The notes under the pieces: model-generated
Seen by the model: only the letters and a program-made list of their open reading frames with translations
Databases searched by the model: none
What the model was told of the DNA's origin: nothing
In this document: positions 1-8,218 of the stretch, one piece after another
Layout of the letters: the number at the start of each line of letters is the position of its first letter
How positions within the stretch are numbered: the first letter of the stretch is position 1
NCBI RefSeq assembly: GCF_004382795.1
Contig: NZ_SMSG01000001.1
Span: forward strand, 310,001-374,000
Length of the DNA: 64,000 nt
From: Cumulibacter soli
GTDB lineage: Bacteria; Actinomycetota; Actinomycetes; Mycobacteriales; Antricoccaceae
Reading direction: 5' to 3'
Position numbers and translations under genes: made by a program

Positions 1-77
1 GCATCGGCGACATGCTGCGACTGGCCCTTCGCGAGCGCACTGCGCCGCGTACCGAGCCGTAAGGGCACCACACTCAT
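1..77 (-). CDS. hemC: Porphobilinogen deaminase, N-terminal fragment
   Basis: The first 25 codons of a gene that leaves the window on the left. The translation contains LRLGTRRSALAKGQSQ, the hallmark N-terminus of hydroxymethylbilane synthase, which polymerises four porphobilinogens in heme and corrin biosynthesis. The ATG overlaps the hemA stop codon (ATGA), so it is the third gene of a rex-hemA-hemC operon and probably translationally coupled to hemA. The rest of the protein is not visible. An open frame on the other strand ending at 62 is taken to be a shadow of it. Confidence 0.92.
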   Translation of the reverse strand, partial: MSVVPLRLGTRRSALAKGQSQHVAD

Positions 78-1381
78 CCGGGAGTTCCGTTCGTCAGGTT
101 TCTCGCGGATACGCCAACGCCGCTGGCGGCGGCATCCCGGGTCGGCGGCTCCCCCAGTTCGAATAACGCTCGTAACGCTTCGGCGTACGCCTCACCGTTG
201 GGTGTTCCGGCGCTCTCACGTACCCGCACCTGCGGGGCATGCAGCATTTTGTCGACGACTCGCTCGACGGCGTACTCAATTTCGGACATCGCTCGGGCGT
301 CAACATCGGGAATCCGGTGACGCAGCCGATCGAGTTCGGAGTCGATCACTTCCTTGGCCCGCGCTCGCAACGCGGCGATGGTCGGCGCGACTGAGGCGCT
401 GCGCTGCCGCGCGACGAACGCGGCAACTTCCTCAGCGATCACGTCATCGGCGCGGGCACCGTCGACGGCTAGCTCGAGGCTCTGGGCGCGTTCACGGATC
501 TTCTCCATCCCGATATAGGAGATGTTGGCCAATTCGGCGGCCGCGACGGTGACGTTCTTCGGCAGCGCGAGATCGACCAGGACCGTCGCCCCGGCCGCAC
601 GGGCCAACTCTTCGGTGACGAAGCCCGGTGAGGAGCCCATAGCAGTCACAACGACGTCGGCCCGGCCCAAGGCGGCGCCGAGGTCCTCGGTCGCCTCGCC
701 GTCAAATCGCTCGGCGAGGGCCTCAGCTTTCTCCACCGATCGGTTCACGATCTGTAACTGACTCACGCCCTGATCGCGCAGCGCACCGGCTGCCAGGGTG
801 GCCATCGCGCCGGCGCCAACCACCAGCGCGGACTTGCCGCTGAGTCCGCCGGCGGCACTACCTGCCGCGTCGACACCGACTGATGCGATATTGCGCCCGA
901 CTTCGTGCATCCCAAGATCGGAATGCACCCGCTTACCGACCCGCAGTGCGTGTTGCGACAGCGCATGCAATTGCCGGCCCACGGCCTCACGGTCAGTGGC
1001 GTCGAGGTAGGCGGTACGCAACTGTCCCAGGATCTGGGGTTCACCCACGATCATTGAGTCGAGGCCGCTGGCCACACGCATCATGTGCTCGATCGCGTCC
1101 TCGTCGTACGACACCTGGAGGTACTTCGCGAGTTCGTCAGCGGAGGTGTCCAGACGATCGGAGAGCCATTCGACCACGGCGTCCAGGCCGGGGTGGAACT
1201 TCTCGACGTTGGTATAGAGCTCGACGCGGTTGCAGGTCGAGAGAATCATCGCTTCGGTGACCTGCTCGTGCGCGAGCACCCGAGCGAGAGTGTTGTCCAG
1301 CTCCGCGGGCGTGACCGCCGCACGTTCGAGAATGTCGAGCGGCGTATGCCGATGCGTCAGTCCCACGACGAGAAAGCTCAT
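74..1381 (-). CDS. hemA: Glutamyl-tRNA reductase
   Basis: A 435-residue protein that reduces glutamyl-tRNA(Glu) to glutamate-1-semialdehyde with NADPH, the first committed step of the C5 tetrapyrrole pathway. Visible are the N-terminal GLTHRHTPLDILERA motif, the active-site cysteine at residue 50 in STCNRVELY, the substrate loop SGLDSMIVGEPQILGQ, a Rossmann segment VVGAGAMA and a C-terminal dimerisation helix region. Length is normal for the family. The start codon overlaps the rex stop (ATGA) and the stop overlaps the hemC start, so the three genes form one coupled operon. That places heme supply under control of the NADH sensor Rex, as known in Streptomyces. Confidence 0.97.
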   Translation of the reverse strand: MSFLVVGLTHRHTPLDILERAAVTPAELDNTLARVLAHEQVTEAMILSTCNRVELYTNVEKFHPGLDAVVEWLSDRLDTSADELAKYLQVSYDEDAIEHMMRVASGLDSMIVGEPQILGQLRTAYLDATDREAVGRQLHALSQHALRVGKRVHSDLGMHEVGRNIASVGVDAAGSAAGGLSGKSALVVGAGAMATLAAGALRDQGVSQLQIVNRSVEKAEALAERFDGEATEDLGAALGRADVVVTAMGSSPGFVTEELARAAGATVLVDLALPKNVTVAAAELANISYIGMEKIRERAQSLELAVDGARADDVIAEEVAAFVARQRSASVAPTIAALRARAKEVIDSELDRLRHRIPDVDARAMSEIEYAVERVVDKMLHAPQVRVRESAGTPNGEAYAEALRALFELGEPPTRDAAASGVGVSARNLTNGTPG

Positions 1382-2058
1382 GATGCACCTTTCGTGGACG
1401 GCGAATTGAGCCTGAGATTGAAAGCCAGAATCTGCAATTCGCTGGCTAGGTCGACGCGGCGTACCTCGACCCCTTCCGGGGCCCGCAGCGTCGTTGGCGC
1501 GAACGAAAGAATTCCGGTGATACCGACACGCACGAGGGTGTCCAGCGCGTCCTGAGCGGCGTTCGCCGGCGTCGCAATGACACCGATGCTGGAGCGATAC
1601 GTCTCGGCCTTGGCGATAAATTCGCTGATCGGGCGCACTTCAATGCCGGAAACGATCTCGCCGACGCGCTCCACGTCGAAGAGTCCGACAACGCTGAAAC
1701 CGCGCGCCGGCAAACCTTGGTAACCGGCGAGCGCATGGCCGAGATTTCCGACGCCGATGATGACCACAGTGCGCGGTTCGCTGACCCCGAGAACCTCGCC
1801 GAGCCGGGTGCGCAACATGTCGACGTCATATCCGACGCCGCGGGTACCGACAGTGCCGGTGAAGGAGAGGTCACGCCGCAACATCGCCGGGTTAACGCCG
1901 CTGAGTTCGGCAAGTTCGTCGGAGTTGACGCTGTCGCGTTCAGCCAACTGGTCGATCATGCGCAGATAAAGTGACAGTCGACCCAACGTCGCTTCGGGGA
2001 TGCGTCGACCGTCCGTCGTGCTGCGAACGAGGTTAGGCGTCCCGGCGGCAGTCGTCAC
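1378..2058 (-). CDS. rex: Redox-sensing transcriptional repressor Rex
   Basis: Rex represses respiratory and heme genes and leaves DNA when NADH/NAD+ rises. Seen are an N-terminal winged helix (RRIPEATLGRLSLYLRMI, then a recognition region around NPAMLRRDLSFTGTVGTRG), the Rossmann motif GVGNLGHAL and a C-terminal domain-swap helix. The chosen GTG start follows a GTGGAGAA ribosome-binding site by about 7 nt and gives 226 residues; an in-frame GTG at 2085 would add nine residues but has no Shine-Dalgarno. A perfect Rex-type palindrome lies about 65 bp upstream, indicating autoregulation. It overlaps hemA by 4 nt. Confidence 0.95.
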   Translation of the reverse strand: MTTAAGTPNLVRSTTDGRRIPEATLGRLSLYLRMIDQLAERDSVNSDELAELSGVNPAMLRRDLSFTGTVGTRGVGYDVDMLRTRLGEVLGVSEPRTVVIIGVGNLGHALAGYQGLPARGFSVVGLFDVERVGEIVSGIEVRPISEFIAKAETYRSSIGVIATPANAAQDALDTLVRVGITGILSFAPTTLRAPEGVEVRRVDLASELQILAFNLRLNSPSTKGAS

Positions 2059-2123
2059 AGAAAGTTCTCCACACATTTGCCGCACCGATGTGCGGTCCGG
2101 GTAAGCCTGGCCAGCGTACCCGC

Positions 2124-2141
2124 TTGTGCATTATTGCACAA
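2124..2141. promoter_or_regulatory. Rex operator (ROP site)
   Basis: TTGTGCATTATTGCACAA: perfect 7-bp arms (TTGTGCA/TGCACAA) around a 4-nt spacer. It matches the known Rex consensus TTGTG(A)N6(T)CACAA. It sits between the glutaredoxin stop and the rex start, in the rex promoter region. Confidence 0.92.
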
Positions 2142-2143
2142 AG

Positions 2144-2404
2144 TCAGTCTATGTGACCATTCTGCAGCGCCTGCAGTGCGGGACGCAACCGGTGCTCGTC
2201 GACGGTGTAGTACCCATGCTCCTTACCGTTGAGCAGTACCACCGGCACCCGATCGCCGTACTCGGCGCGCAACTCGGGATCGGAATCGATATCAACCTGA
2301 CTCGCACGCAGCCCGTAATCGGGCAGGATCCGCGACAGTTCGCCCGCCGCCACCTCACAAAGGTGGCAGCCCTGACGGGTCATCAGCGTTACTTCGATCG
2401 GCAC
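2144..2404 (-). CDS. Glutaredoxin-family protein
   Basis: A small thioredoxin-fold protein of about 86 residues with a redox-active CHLC pair close to the N-terminus (TRQGCHLC) and the cis-proline segment RVPVV that faces the active site. The family reduces disulfides or mixed thiols; in a mycothiol producer the partner may be mycothiol, which is inference. The open frame reaches 2500, but that would overlap the divergent HAD gene. The GTG at 2404 starts the protein just before its first beta strand, as in homologues. The same neighbour pair (glutaredoxin beside hemA) occurs in mycobacteria (Rv0508-Rv0509). It ends 3 bp from the Rex operator. Confidence 0.85.
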   Translation of the reverse strand: MPIEVTLMTRQGCHLCEVAAGELSRILPDYGLRASQVDIDSDPELRAEYGDRVPVVLLNGKEHGYYTVDEHRLRPALQALQNGHID

Positions 2405-2487
2405 GCCAACACGATACGCGAGCGGGGGCGGCGCACGCGCCGCGATCGCTTTAGGGTGGTAGCGAGTGCCGCCCCGAGGAGGTTCTG

Positions 2488-3492
2488 ATGCGTTTGCCAT
2501 TCATGCGCAAGCCCACCGGCGCCGATGAGCACGCCCGAGCGCGCGCGGCGGGCACGGCTGCGGCCGCGGTAGCGGAGGTCGGAAGCGATACCGTGCCGAC
2601 GTCGGACCCCCACGCCGCCGCATTTTTCGACGTCGACAACACCATGATGATGGGCGCGTCGATCTTCCACTTCGCCAAAGGCCTGGCGACGCGCAAGTTC
2701 TTCACCACGGCGGACATCGCGAGGATGGTCTACCAGCAAGCGAAGTTCCGGATGATCGGCGCGGAGAACACCGACGACATCCACTCGTCGCGCGATCGCG
2801 CACTCGCCTTCGTCAAGGACGTCGAGGTTGCGCGGATAAACGCGCTCGGCGAGGAGATCTACGACGAGGAAATGGCCCAGAAGATCTACTCCGGCACCCG
2901 CGCACTCGCCCAGATGCACCTGGACGCCGGGCAACGCGTGTGGTTGGTGACCGCTACCCCAGTCGAGTTGGCGACCGTGATCGCCGACCGGCTCGGGCTC
3001 ACCGGGGCATTGGGCACGGTCGCCGAGCACGTTGATGGTAAATACACCGGCCGCCTCGTCGGGGAGATGATGCACGGCAGCGCGAAAGCTGAGGCCATCA
3101 GCGCGCTCGCCGACCGCGAGGGCCTCGATCTGAGCAGATGCACGGCGTACTCCGACTCAGTGAACGACCTGCCAATGCTGACGCTGGTCGGTCGAGCGGT
3201 CGCGGTCAATCCCGACCCGGACCTGCGCAAGGAGGCGATGGAACGCGGGTGGGAGATCCGCGACTATCGCACCGGACGCAAGGTCGTGAAGATCGGCGCA
3301 TTGACCACGCTCGCCGGTACGGCGGCCGCGGCAGCCGCGATCGGGGGCGTTGCCGCATACCGCGCGTTGCGGCTGTACGCGCGGCGTAATGAACAGCCGG
3401 CGCCCACCACGACGATCAGAAGAATGTCCGATCGCGTTCGCGCAGCAGCGCATACAGCCTCGACTGAATCCGTTCGCGTACTCGGTCGGTGA
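2488..3492 (+). CDS. HAD-IB family phosphatase with C-terminal membrane segment
   Basis: A 334-residue HAD-superfamily hydrolase. Motif I is FDVDNT, with the Asp nucleophile and general acid/base Asp; motif II lies at WLVTATP; motif III/IV at [12 protein letters not shown]. This is the subclass IB pattern shared with phosphoserine phosphatase and Rv0505c (SerB1), but the substrate is not known. After the catalytic domain, an Ala/Gly-rich helix near residues 270-290 looks like a membrane anchor, followed by a basic tail. Its last 77 bp overlap antisense to the 3' end of the convergent acyltransferase gene. The ATG is preceded by GAGGAGG. Confidence 0.9.
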   Translation: MRLPFMRKPTGADEHARARAAGTAAAAVAEVGSDTVPTSDPHAAAFFDVDNTMMMGASIFHFAKGLATRKFFTTADIARMVYQQAKFRMIGAENTDDIHSSRDRALAFVKDVEVARINALGEEIYDEEMAQKIYSGTRALAQMHLDAGQRVWLVTATPVELATVIADRLGLTGALGTVAEHVDGKYTGRLVGEMMHGSAKAEAISALADREGLDLSRCTAYSDSVNDLPMLTLVGRAVAVNPDPDLRKEAMERGWEIRDYRTGRKVVKIGALTTLAGTAAAAAAIGGVAAYRALRLYARRNEQPAPTTTIRRMSDRVRAAAHTASTESVRVLGR

Positions 3493-4336
3493 TCTCGAAG
3501 ACCTCCATCGGGTCCTCGGCGGTGTGCACTCCCAGCTGCGCGGTCGGCATCGGCTCATCGACTTCAATGATCCATCTGCTCGGCAGCGGGATCAGCCCCA
3601 GTACGCCCAGCAGCGGGAACGTCGGCGTCACTGGGAAGTACGGCGCGCCGATGGCGCGAGCCAACGGCGCGATGTCCGCGATCATCGGGTATGCCTCCTC
3701 GGCGCCGACGATGGAGATCGGCACGATCGGCACCCCTGCCTTGATCGCGGTAGCGACAAATCCGCCACGCCCGAACCGCTGTAAGCGATAGCGCTGCGCA
3801 TAACCCTTGCCGACGCCCTTGAACCCTTCGGGGAATACCCCGACGAGCTCACCGTCGCCGAGCAGTCGCTCGGCGTCCTCGGAACTCGCGAGCGTTCCGC
3901 CGGTTTTGCGGGCGAGGTCGCCGATGACCGGCAGACTGAATACGAAGTCAGCGGCCAGCGGCCGCAGGAACCGATGCGGGTCGGTATTGCGGTGGACGGC
4001 GTACTGCAGGATCACGCCGTCTAGCGCGATCGTGCCGGAGTGGTTCGCTACCAAGAGCGCCGGTCCGTCGACGGGAATGTTGTGCGCGCCGCGGAACTCG
4101 ACGTGGAACCACTTGTCGTAAAGCAGCTTGACCAGCGGGTAGATGACCTGTTCGGTGAAGTCGCGGTCCAGCCCGGCTTCATCAAGATCACGCTCGCCGG
4201 TGATGCGGCGGCGGATGTATGCGACCAGACGCGCGAGGGCGCGTTCCACCTCGGGGTGCGCGCGGGCCAACTTCTCGGCGCCGTCGATCACCATCCCCAG
4301 CGCCGCGACGACCGGGTCTGGGCGCCCGGCGCTCAT
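3416..4336 (-). CDS. PlsC-like lysophospholipid acyltransferase
   Basis: A 306-residue acyltransferase of the PlsC fold, expected at the inner membrane face and acylating a glycerolipid-type alcohol. The catalytic block is [11 protein letters not shown], with the His and Asp of the H-(X)n-D motif, and the substrate block is [12 protein letters not shown]. It matches the Rv0502 family rather than classic PlsC because the His-Asp spacing is longer. It overlaps the upstream epimerase gene by 4 nt, as in Rv0501-Rv0502, which suggests a shared lipid or envelope role. The 3' end overlaps the HAD gene by 77 bp. Confidence 0.88.
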   Translation of the reverse strand: MSAGRPDPVVAALGMVIDGAEKLARAHPEVERALARLVAYIRRRITGERDLDEAGLDRDFTEQVIYPLVKLLYDKWFHVEFRGAHNIPVDGPALLVANHSGTIALDGVILQYAVHRNTDPHRFLRPLAADFVFSLPVIGDLARKTGGTLASSEDAERLLGDGELVGVFPEGFKGVGKGYAQRYRLQRFGRGGFVATAIKAGVPIVPISIVGAEEAYPMIADIAPLARAIGAPYFPVTPTFPLLGVLGLIPLPSRWIIEVDEPMPTAQLGVHTAEDPMEVFEITDRVRERIQSRLYALLRERDRTFF

Positions 4337-5358
4337 GAACGGCTCCGCAATGCCCCACGCAGTGCGCGCAACGGCAGCGTGGGGGTGATGGCACGACCGG
4401 CGACGTAGTCGTCGAATGTCTCAAGGGTCGAATAGGACGGCGTAAAGCCCAACTGCTCGCTGGCCAGTTCGGTCTGCATGGCGCGACCGTACCGGAGGTA
4501 TCGGATCAGCTCCGGGGTGAAGTCCGAATAACCGAGCAGCCGTACCAGACGGCTCGCGACGGAGGCGGCCGGACCTGGAATCACCGGCAGTGATACCCGC
4601 CCGGCGCGCAGCACCGCCTGCGAGAGATACATGATGTCTGGCGCTGCGATATTGAACACGCCCGCGGCGTCGTCATCGTCGAGTCCGGCGCAGTGCACCA
4701 ACGCTGCCACGCCGTCCTGCTCGTGCACGAACTGCAGTCGCGGGTCGAAGCCAATCAGCCGCGGCACGGCGGCCAACTCGAAATACGGCGCGAGCACCGA
4801 ATCGACCTGCGGGCCGAGGAAGTTCGCGAATCGCAGCACAGTCGTCAGTACGTCGGGGCGGCGCCGCACGAAACCGCGCACATAACCTTCGACATCCTGC
4901 ACGTCTTTGCCGTATCCGCCGGACAGGTACCGAGGTTGCATCTGCTCGGTAAACAGCACCGGATCTCGTGGACTGGCACCGTAGACGGCACCGGAAGATT
5001 TCACGATGAGCCGTCGTACGCCGCTGGAGTGCTGACAAGCCGCTAGCAGCCGCATGGTGCCCATCACGTTTGCCTCCTTCATGGAGGCACGCCCGCCGGA
5101 GGCGCTCGCGGAGGCATTGATATCGGTGTGGATAACCGTGTCAACGCCGGCGGAATCAATAACCTTGGCGATCAGCGGACTGCTGATGTCGGCGCGAACG
5201 AACTCGGCCCGACTGTGCGAGGACGCGAAATGGGGGTGCGGTGCGGTGATATCGACGCCGATAACCCGCTCGACACTCGCGTCTTGCGCGAGCACGCGCG
5301 CCGTCGCTCCACCGAGGAACCGGCTCACACCGGTGACGAGGACGACGCGCGAGGTCAT
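4333..5358 (-). CDS. NAD-dependent epimerase/dehydratase family protein
   Basis: A 341-residue extended short-chain dehydrogenase with an N-terminal dinucleotide-binding motif (VTGVSRFLG), an acidic residue after beta-2 (GVDIT) typical of NAD binding, and a YGK segment in the active-site region. It is the counterpart of mycobacterial Rv0501 (annotated galE2) and precedes the acyltransferase with a 4-nt overlap. Substrate is not deducible. It lies just downstream of the bS22 peptide gene and may share its transcript. Confidence 0.85.
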   Translation of the reverse strand: MTSRVVLVTGVSRFLGGATARVLAQDASVERVIGVDITAPHPHFASSHSRAEFVRADISSPLIAKVIDSAGVDTVIHTDINASASASGGRASMKEANVMGTMRLLAACQHSSGVRRLIVKSSGAVYGASPRDPVLFTEQMQPRYLSGGYGKDVQDVEGYVRGFVRRRPDVLTTVLRFANFLGPQVDSVLAPYFELAAVPRLIGFDPRLQFVHEQDGVAALVHCAGLDDDDAAGVFNIAAPDIMYLSQAVLRAGRVSLPVIPGPAASVASRLVRLLGYSDFTPELIRYLRYGRAMQTELASEQLGFTPSYSTLETFDDYVAGRAITPTLPLRALRGALRSRS

Positions 5359-5377
5359 CGTGGGCGCCTAGAAGCTA

Positions 5378-5476
5378 CTACTTCTTATTGCGACGCTGTA
5401 CGCGAGTGCGCTTGAGAAGCTTGCGATGCTTCTTCTTCGCCATCCGCTTACGGCGCTTCTTGATGACTGAACCCAT
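5378..5476 (-). CDS. Small ribosomal protein bS22 / AURKAIP1-COX24 domain peptide
   Basis: A 32-residue extremely basic peptide beginning [20 protein letters not shown]. It is the actinobacterial AURKAIP1/COX24-type peptide (Rv0500B), which occupies the small ribosomal subunit in mycobacterial ribosome structures as bS22. An AAGGA site precedes the ATG by 5 nt. Two TAG stop codons stand in tandem at its end. Its position between bldC and the epimerase is the conserved actinobacterial order. Confidence 0.93.
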   Translation of the reverse strand: MGSVIKKRRKRMAKKKHRKLLKRTRVQRRNKK

Positions 5477-5573
5477 GGAATTCCTTACCTACAACATTGG
5501 TGCGGCATCACCGCAGAAATGGCTGAGCCGGACAAGTCTACCTGCCCGGCTCAAACCTCGTTTCCAGACCCCA

Positions 5574-5795
5574 TCACGCTGTCTCGATGAACGCCCCATC
5601 CAGATATTCATGAACGGCCTTCTCGGGCACCCGGAATGAGCGGCCGACGCGCACGGCGGGGAGTTCCCCGGAGTGCACAAGTCGGTACACGGTCATTTTC
5701 GACACCCGCATCATCGTGGCCACTTCGGCGACCGTCAGGAATTTCACCTGAGATACGCCGGAGGTGGACGATGTTTGGGTGGTCTTCTTCGACAT
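5574..5795 (-). CDS. bldC: BldC-family MerR-like DNA-binding protein
   Basis: A 73-residue single-domain protein with a MerR-type helix-turn-helix (KFLTVAEVATMMRVSKMTVY) followed by a wing and PEKAVHEYL. BldC proteins bind DNA cooperatively head-to-tail and control developmental timing in Streptomyces. Sequence and neighbours (proC and bS22 on either side) match the conserved locus. Regulatory targets here are unknown. Confidence 0.93.
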   Translation of the reverse strand: MSKKTTQTSSTSGVSQVKFLTVAEVATMMRVSKMTVYRLVHSGELPAVRVGRSFRVPEKAVHEYLDGAFIETA

Positions 5796-5966
5796 AGATC
5801 ACCATCGTCTTCCGGCACGCGTCGCCCGACGGCTTCCCCACCGACGCATGACACGCACGTGCTGTATGAACACTAGCGTGACCGGTGTTGCTGTGGCGAT
5901 ATGAGTTACCCCTGATTGGGCAACGTTTTCGTCACGGTGACCCGACACGCCGTGTTTGTTGCTGGA

Positions 5967-6779
5967 CTACCCATTGTTCCCTAGTGAGACGGACCTGTCA
6001 CGGGCAGCGGTGATCATCGCGGTGAAAAGGTCGCGGGCGCCGTTGTCCTCGAGCACCTGCAGACCGGCGGCGGTGGTGCCGCCCGGGGACGTGACGTCGG
6101 TGCGCAGAGTCTGTGCGTCCCGGCCACTGTCACGCAACATCGTCGCAGCGCCGTACGCCGTCTGCACGACAAGTTCGGTTGCGGTTGCCTTATCGAGCCC
6201 CAGCGTCTGCGCCCCATCTATCAGTGCCTCGACCAGGTAGAAAAAGTACGCCGGCCCGGAGCCCGAGACCGCGGTGACCGCATCCAGTTGGGACTCCTCA
6301 AGTTGCACGACCTTGCCGGCACCGGACAGGATCGTGCGGGCGTGCTGCAGGTGTTGCGGGCTCGCGGCGGCGCCCGGCGCGATCACCGACATACCCTCCC
6401 CCACCAACGCTGGGGTATTTGGCATGACCCGCACGACGGGGACGTTCGGCAGCGCTGCCTCGAACCGCGCGGCCGGCACCCCCGCGGCCACGGAGATGAC
6501 CACGGCGTCGGGATCGATCACGCCCCGAAGTTCAGTAATCACCGCGTCGACGATCTGCGGCTTGACGGCCACGACGATGATGTCTGCCTGGGACGCCAAT
6601 TCGGCGGTGCTAAGAGTGCGGACGTCGTACTGCTCACGCAAGTAGTCCGCGCGCTCAGCGACGGGCTCGGCGACGAGCACGGACGGCCCCGCGATGTCAC
6701 CGCTACGCAGGACGCCGGCGATCAACGCCTCGGCCATATTGCCGCCGCCGATGAAGCCGAGAGTCTTTCCGTCAAGCAT
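5967..6779 (-). CDS. proC: Pyrroline-5-carboxylate reductase
   Basis: Catalyses the last step of proline biosynthesis, NAD(P)H reduction of 1-pyrroline-5-carboxylate. The N-terminal Rossmann motif is GFIGGGNMAEALIAG; the C-terminal dimerisation and substrate region shows SGSGPAYFFYLVEALID and the signature TDVTSPGGTTAAGL. The ATG at 6779 is preferred because AAGGA lies 8 nt upstream; an in-frame ATG at 6788 would add three residues. It follows the tetR gene by about a dozen bases and is probably co-transcribed with it. Confidence 0.96.
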   Translation of the reverse strand: MLDGKTLGFIGGGNMAEALIAGVLRSGDIAGPSVLVAEPVAERADYLREQYDVRTLSTAELASQADIIVVAVKPQIVDAVITELRGVIDPDAVVISVAAGVPAARFEAALPNVPVVRVMPNTPALVGEGMSVIAPGAAASPQHLQHARTILSGAGKVVQLEESQLDAVTAVSGSGPAYFFYLVEALIDGAQTLGLDKATATELVVQTAYGAATMLRDSGRDAQTLRTDVTSPGGTTAAGLQVLEDNGARDLFTAMITAARDRSVSLGNNG

Positions 6780-6791
6780 TCGTTGCATCCT

Positions 6792-7409
6792 TCAGTTAGG
6801 GCGATAGGCCACGATGTCGAGGGCGACATCGACAGTATTCTGCGCGATCTGCTCCGGGCTCAGTTCACCGTCCGCCGAATACCACTGCGCGGTCTGAAGA
6901 CACATTCCAGCAACCGCGCCGACGGCCATGATCGGATGCCCGGTGTGGAATGCGCCTTGCTCGACGGCGAGGTCGACATCGCGCTGAATGTGTTCCTGCA
7001 GCTCTGCGCGCATCGTGATGAACCGCGCTCGGTTCGGCTCTTCCAACGAGCGCATCTCGGTGCTGCCGATCGCGGTGGGCTTCTGCCAGTAGATATGCGA
7101 GAGGGTCAGGGCGCGCACCTGGTTACAGAATCGCTGGACCGGGTCATCGCCGCCCGCCTCACGCGCAGCGGCGTTACGCCACTTGAGTTCCTCCATCACG
7201 CTGGTCAGCACCGCCATCAGCATCTCCTGCTTACCTGCGTGATGGTGATAGATACCGGCGACCGAGAGGCCGCAACGTCCCGCGATATCGCGCACTGTTG
7301 CGGCGTGGTAGCCCAATTCATTGAACGCGTCGACCGCGGCGCTGAGCACGGCATCCAGGTCGGGGCGACCGTACACCCGCCAATCGCGAGCGGGAGTCGT
7401 AGATGACAT
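6792..7409 (-). CDS. TetR-family transcriptional regulator
   Basis: A 205-residue one-component regulator. The N-terminal helix-turn-helix is typical of TetR (GYHAATVRDIAGRCGLSVAG, then IYHHHAGKQEML); the remaining helices would form a ligand-binding and dimerisation domain. Ligand and operator are unknown. It lies between the isomerase gene (23 bp upstream) and proC, so it may be expressed as part of a ppx-isomerase-tetR-proC transcript. Confidence 0.88.
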   Translation of the reverse strand: MSSTTPARDWRVYGRPDLDAVLSAAVDAFNELGYHAATVRDIAGRCGLSVAGIYHHHAGKQEMLMAVLTSVMEELKWRNAAAREAGGDDPVQRFCNQVRALTLSHIYWQKPTAIGSTEMRSLEEPNRARFITMRAELQEHIQRDVDLAVEQGAFHTGHPIMAVGAVAGMCLQTAQWYSADGELSPEQIAQNTVDVALDIVAYRPN

Positions 7410-7432
7410 ACGCGCACTGTACCGATCGCTCG

Positions 7433-8215
7433 TTAGGGCAAATGGCGCCGGGCGAACTGTAGGGCCTCATTGAGATCATCCATCCGCTCTGCTCGTTCAG
7501 CGGACCGAGTGCTGACCTCGACCACGACGTCACCGCGATAGCCCGGGCCAAGCGCCGCAAGCACCTCGGCACAGCGGCCAATCCCGCGACCGGGCACGAG
7601 GTGCTCATCGGTCGGCCCGCCGAGCCCATCGCCCAGGTGCACGTGCGCCAACCGCCCGCCCATCCGCGCGCGCATCTCCAGCGGATCGCTGCGCGAGACG
7701 ACCGCGTGCGAGGTGTCCAACGTGTAGTGCCCAAACTGGTATTCGGCGACGTCCCAATGCGGCGCGTACGCCGATACCTCCCGATCACGCACACGCACCG
7801 GAAACATGTTCTCCACCGCGATCGTGACCGAGGACAGGCGCTCCAATTCACGAACTCCCGCGCGGAACTGCCGGGCGTACGCCGGCTGCCACCGAAACGG
7901 CGGGTGAATGACCACGGTTGAAGCCTGCACACGGCTGGCCAGCGTGACCGAACGGGCCAACTTGGGTCCGGGATCCGTGCCCCATACGCGCGCCGTCACC
8001 AGCAGACACGGCGCGTGTACCGAGCCAACCGGCAATTGCGCCTGATTTATCAGTTCGTTGATCGCGTCGGGGTCCTGACTGGCCGGGTCCGCCCAGATCA
8101 TCACCTCGATCCCGTCGTACCCAAGCTCGGAAGCGATCTCAAACGCGGCGTCCAGCGGTTCAGGAAACACGGATGCGCTAGACAGCATCACCCGGGTTCG
8201 CTGCCGCCGCGCCAC
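7433..8215 (-). CDS. Sugar phosphate isomerase/epimerase-like TIM-barrel protein
   Basis: A 260-residue AP-endonuclease-2/xylose-isomerase-like barrel protein, equivalent to Rv0498. Metal ligands expected for this fold are visible as the acidic residue in DGIEVMIW, His in GSVHAPCL, Glu in IAVENMFP, the DTSHAVV segment, HVHLGDG and VVEVST. Substrate is unknown. The GTG start lies 3 bp after the ppx stop codon, so the two genes are almost certainly one operon. Confidence 0.85.
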   Translation of the reverse strand: MARRQRTRVMLSSASVFPEPLDAAFEIASELGYDGIEVMIWADPASQDPDAINELINQAQLPVGSVHAPCLLVTARVWGTDPGPKLARSVTLASRVQASTVVIHPPFRWQPAYARQFRAGVRELERLSSVTIAVENMFPVRVRDREVSAYAPHWDVAEYQFGHYTLDTSHAVVSRSDPLEMRARMGGRLAHVHLGDGLGGPTDEHLVPGRGIGRCAEVLAALGPGYRGDVVVEVSTRSAERAERMDDLNEALQFARRHLP

Positions 8216-8218
8216 GGT

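Noticed and set aside
1-62. Plus-strand open frame ending in TAA at the left edge, with coding-like third positions
   Set aside because: The opposite strand gives the unmistakable HemC N-terminus with an ATGA overlap to hemA; the plus frame is its shadow.
2389-3075. Long minus-strand frame across the HAD gene
   Set aside because: Antisense to a clear HAD phosphatase and without recognisable motifs; typical GC-rich shadow frame.
6288-7406. 372-codon plus-strand frame
   Set aside because: Lies antisense to proC and the TetR gene, both certain; His/Arg/Asp-rich shadow composition.
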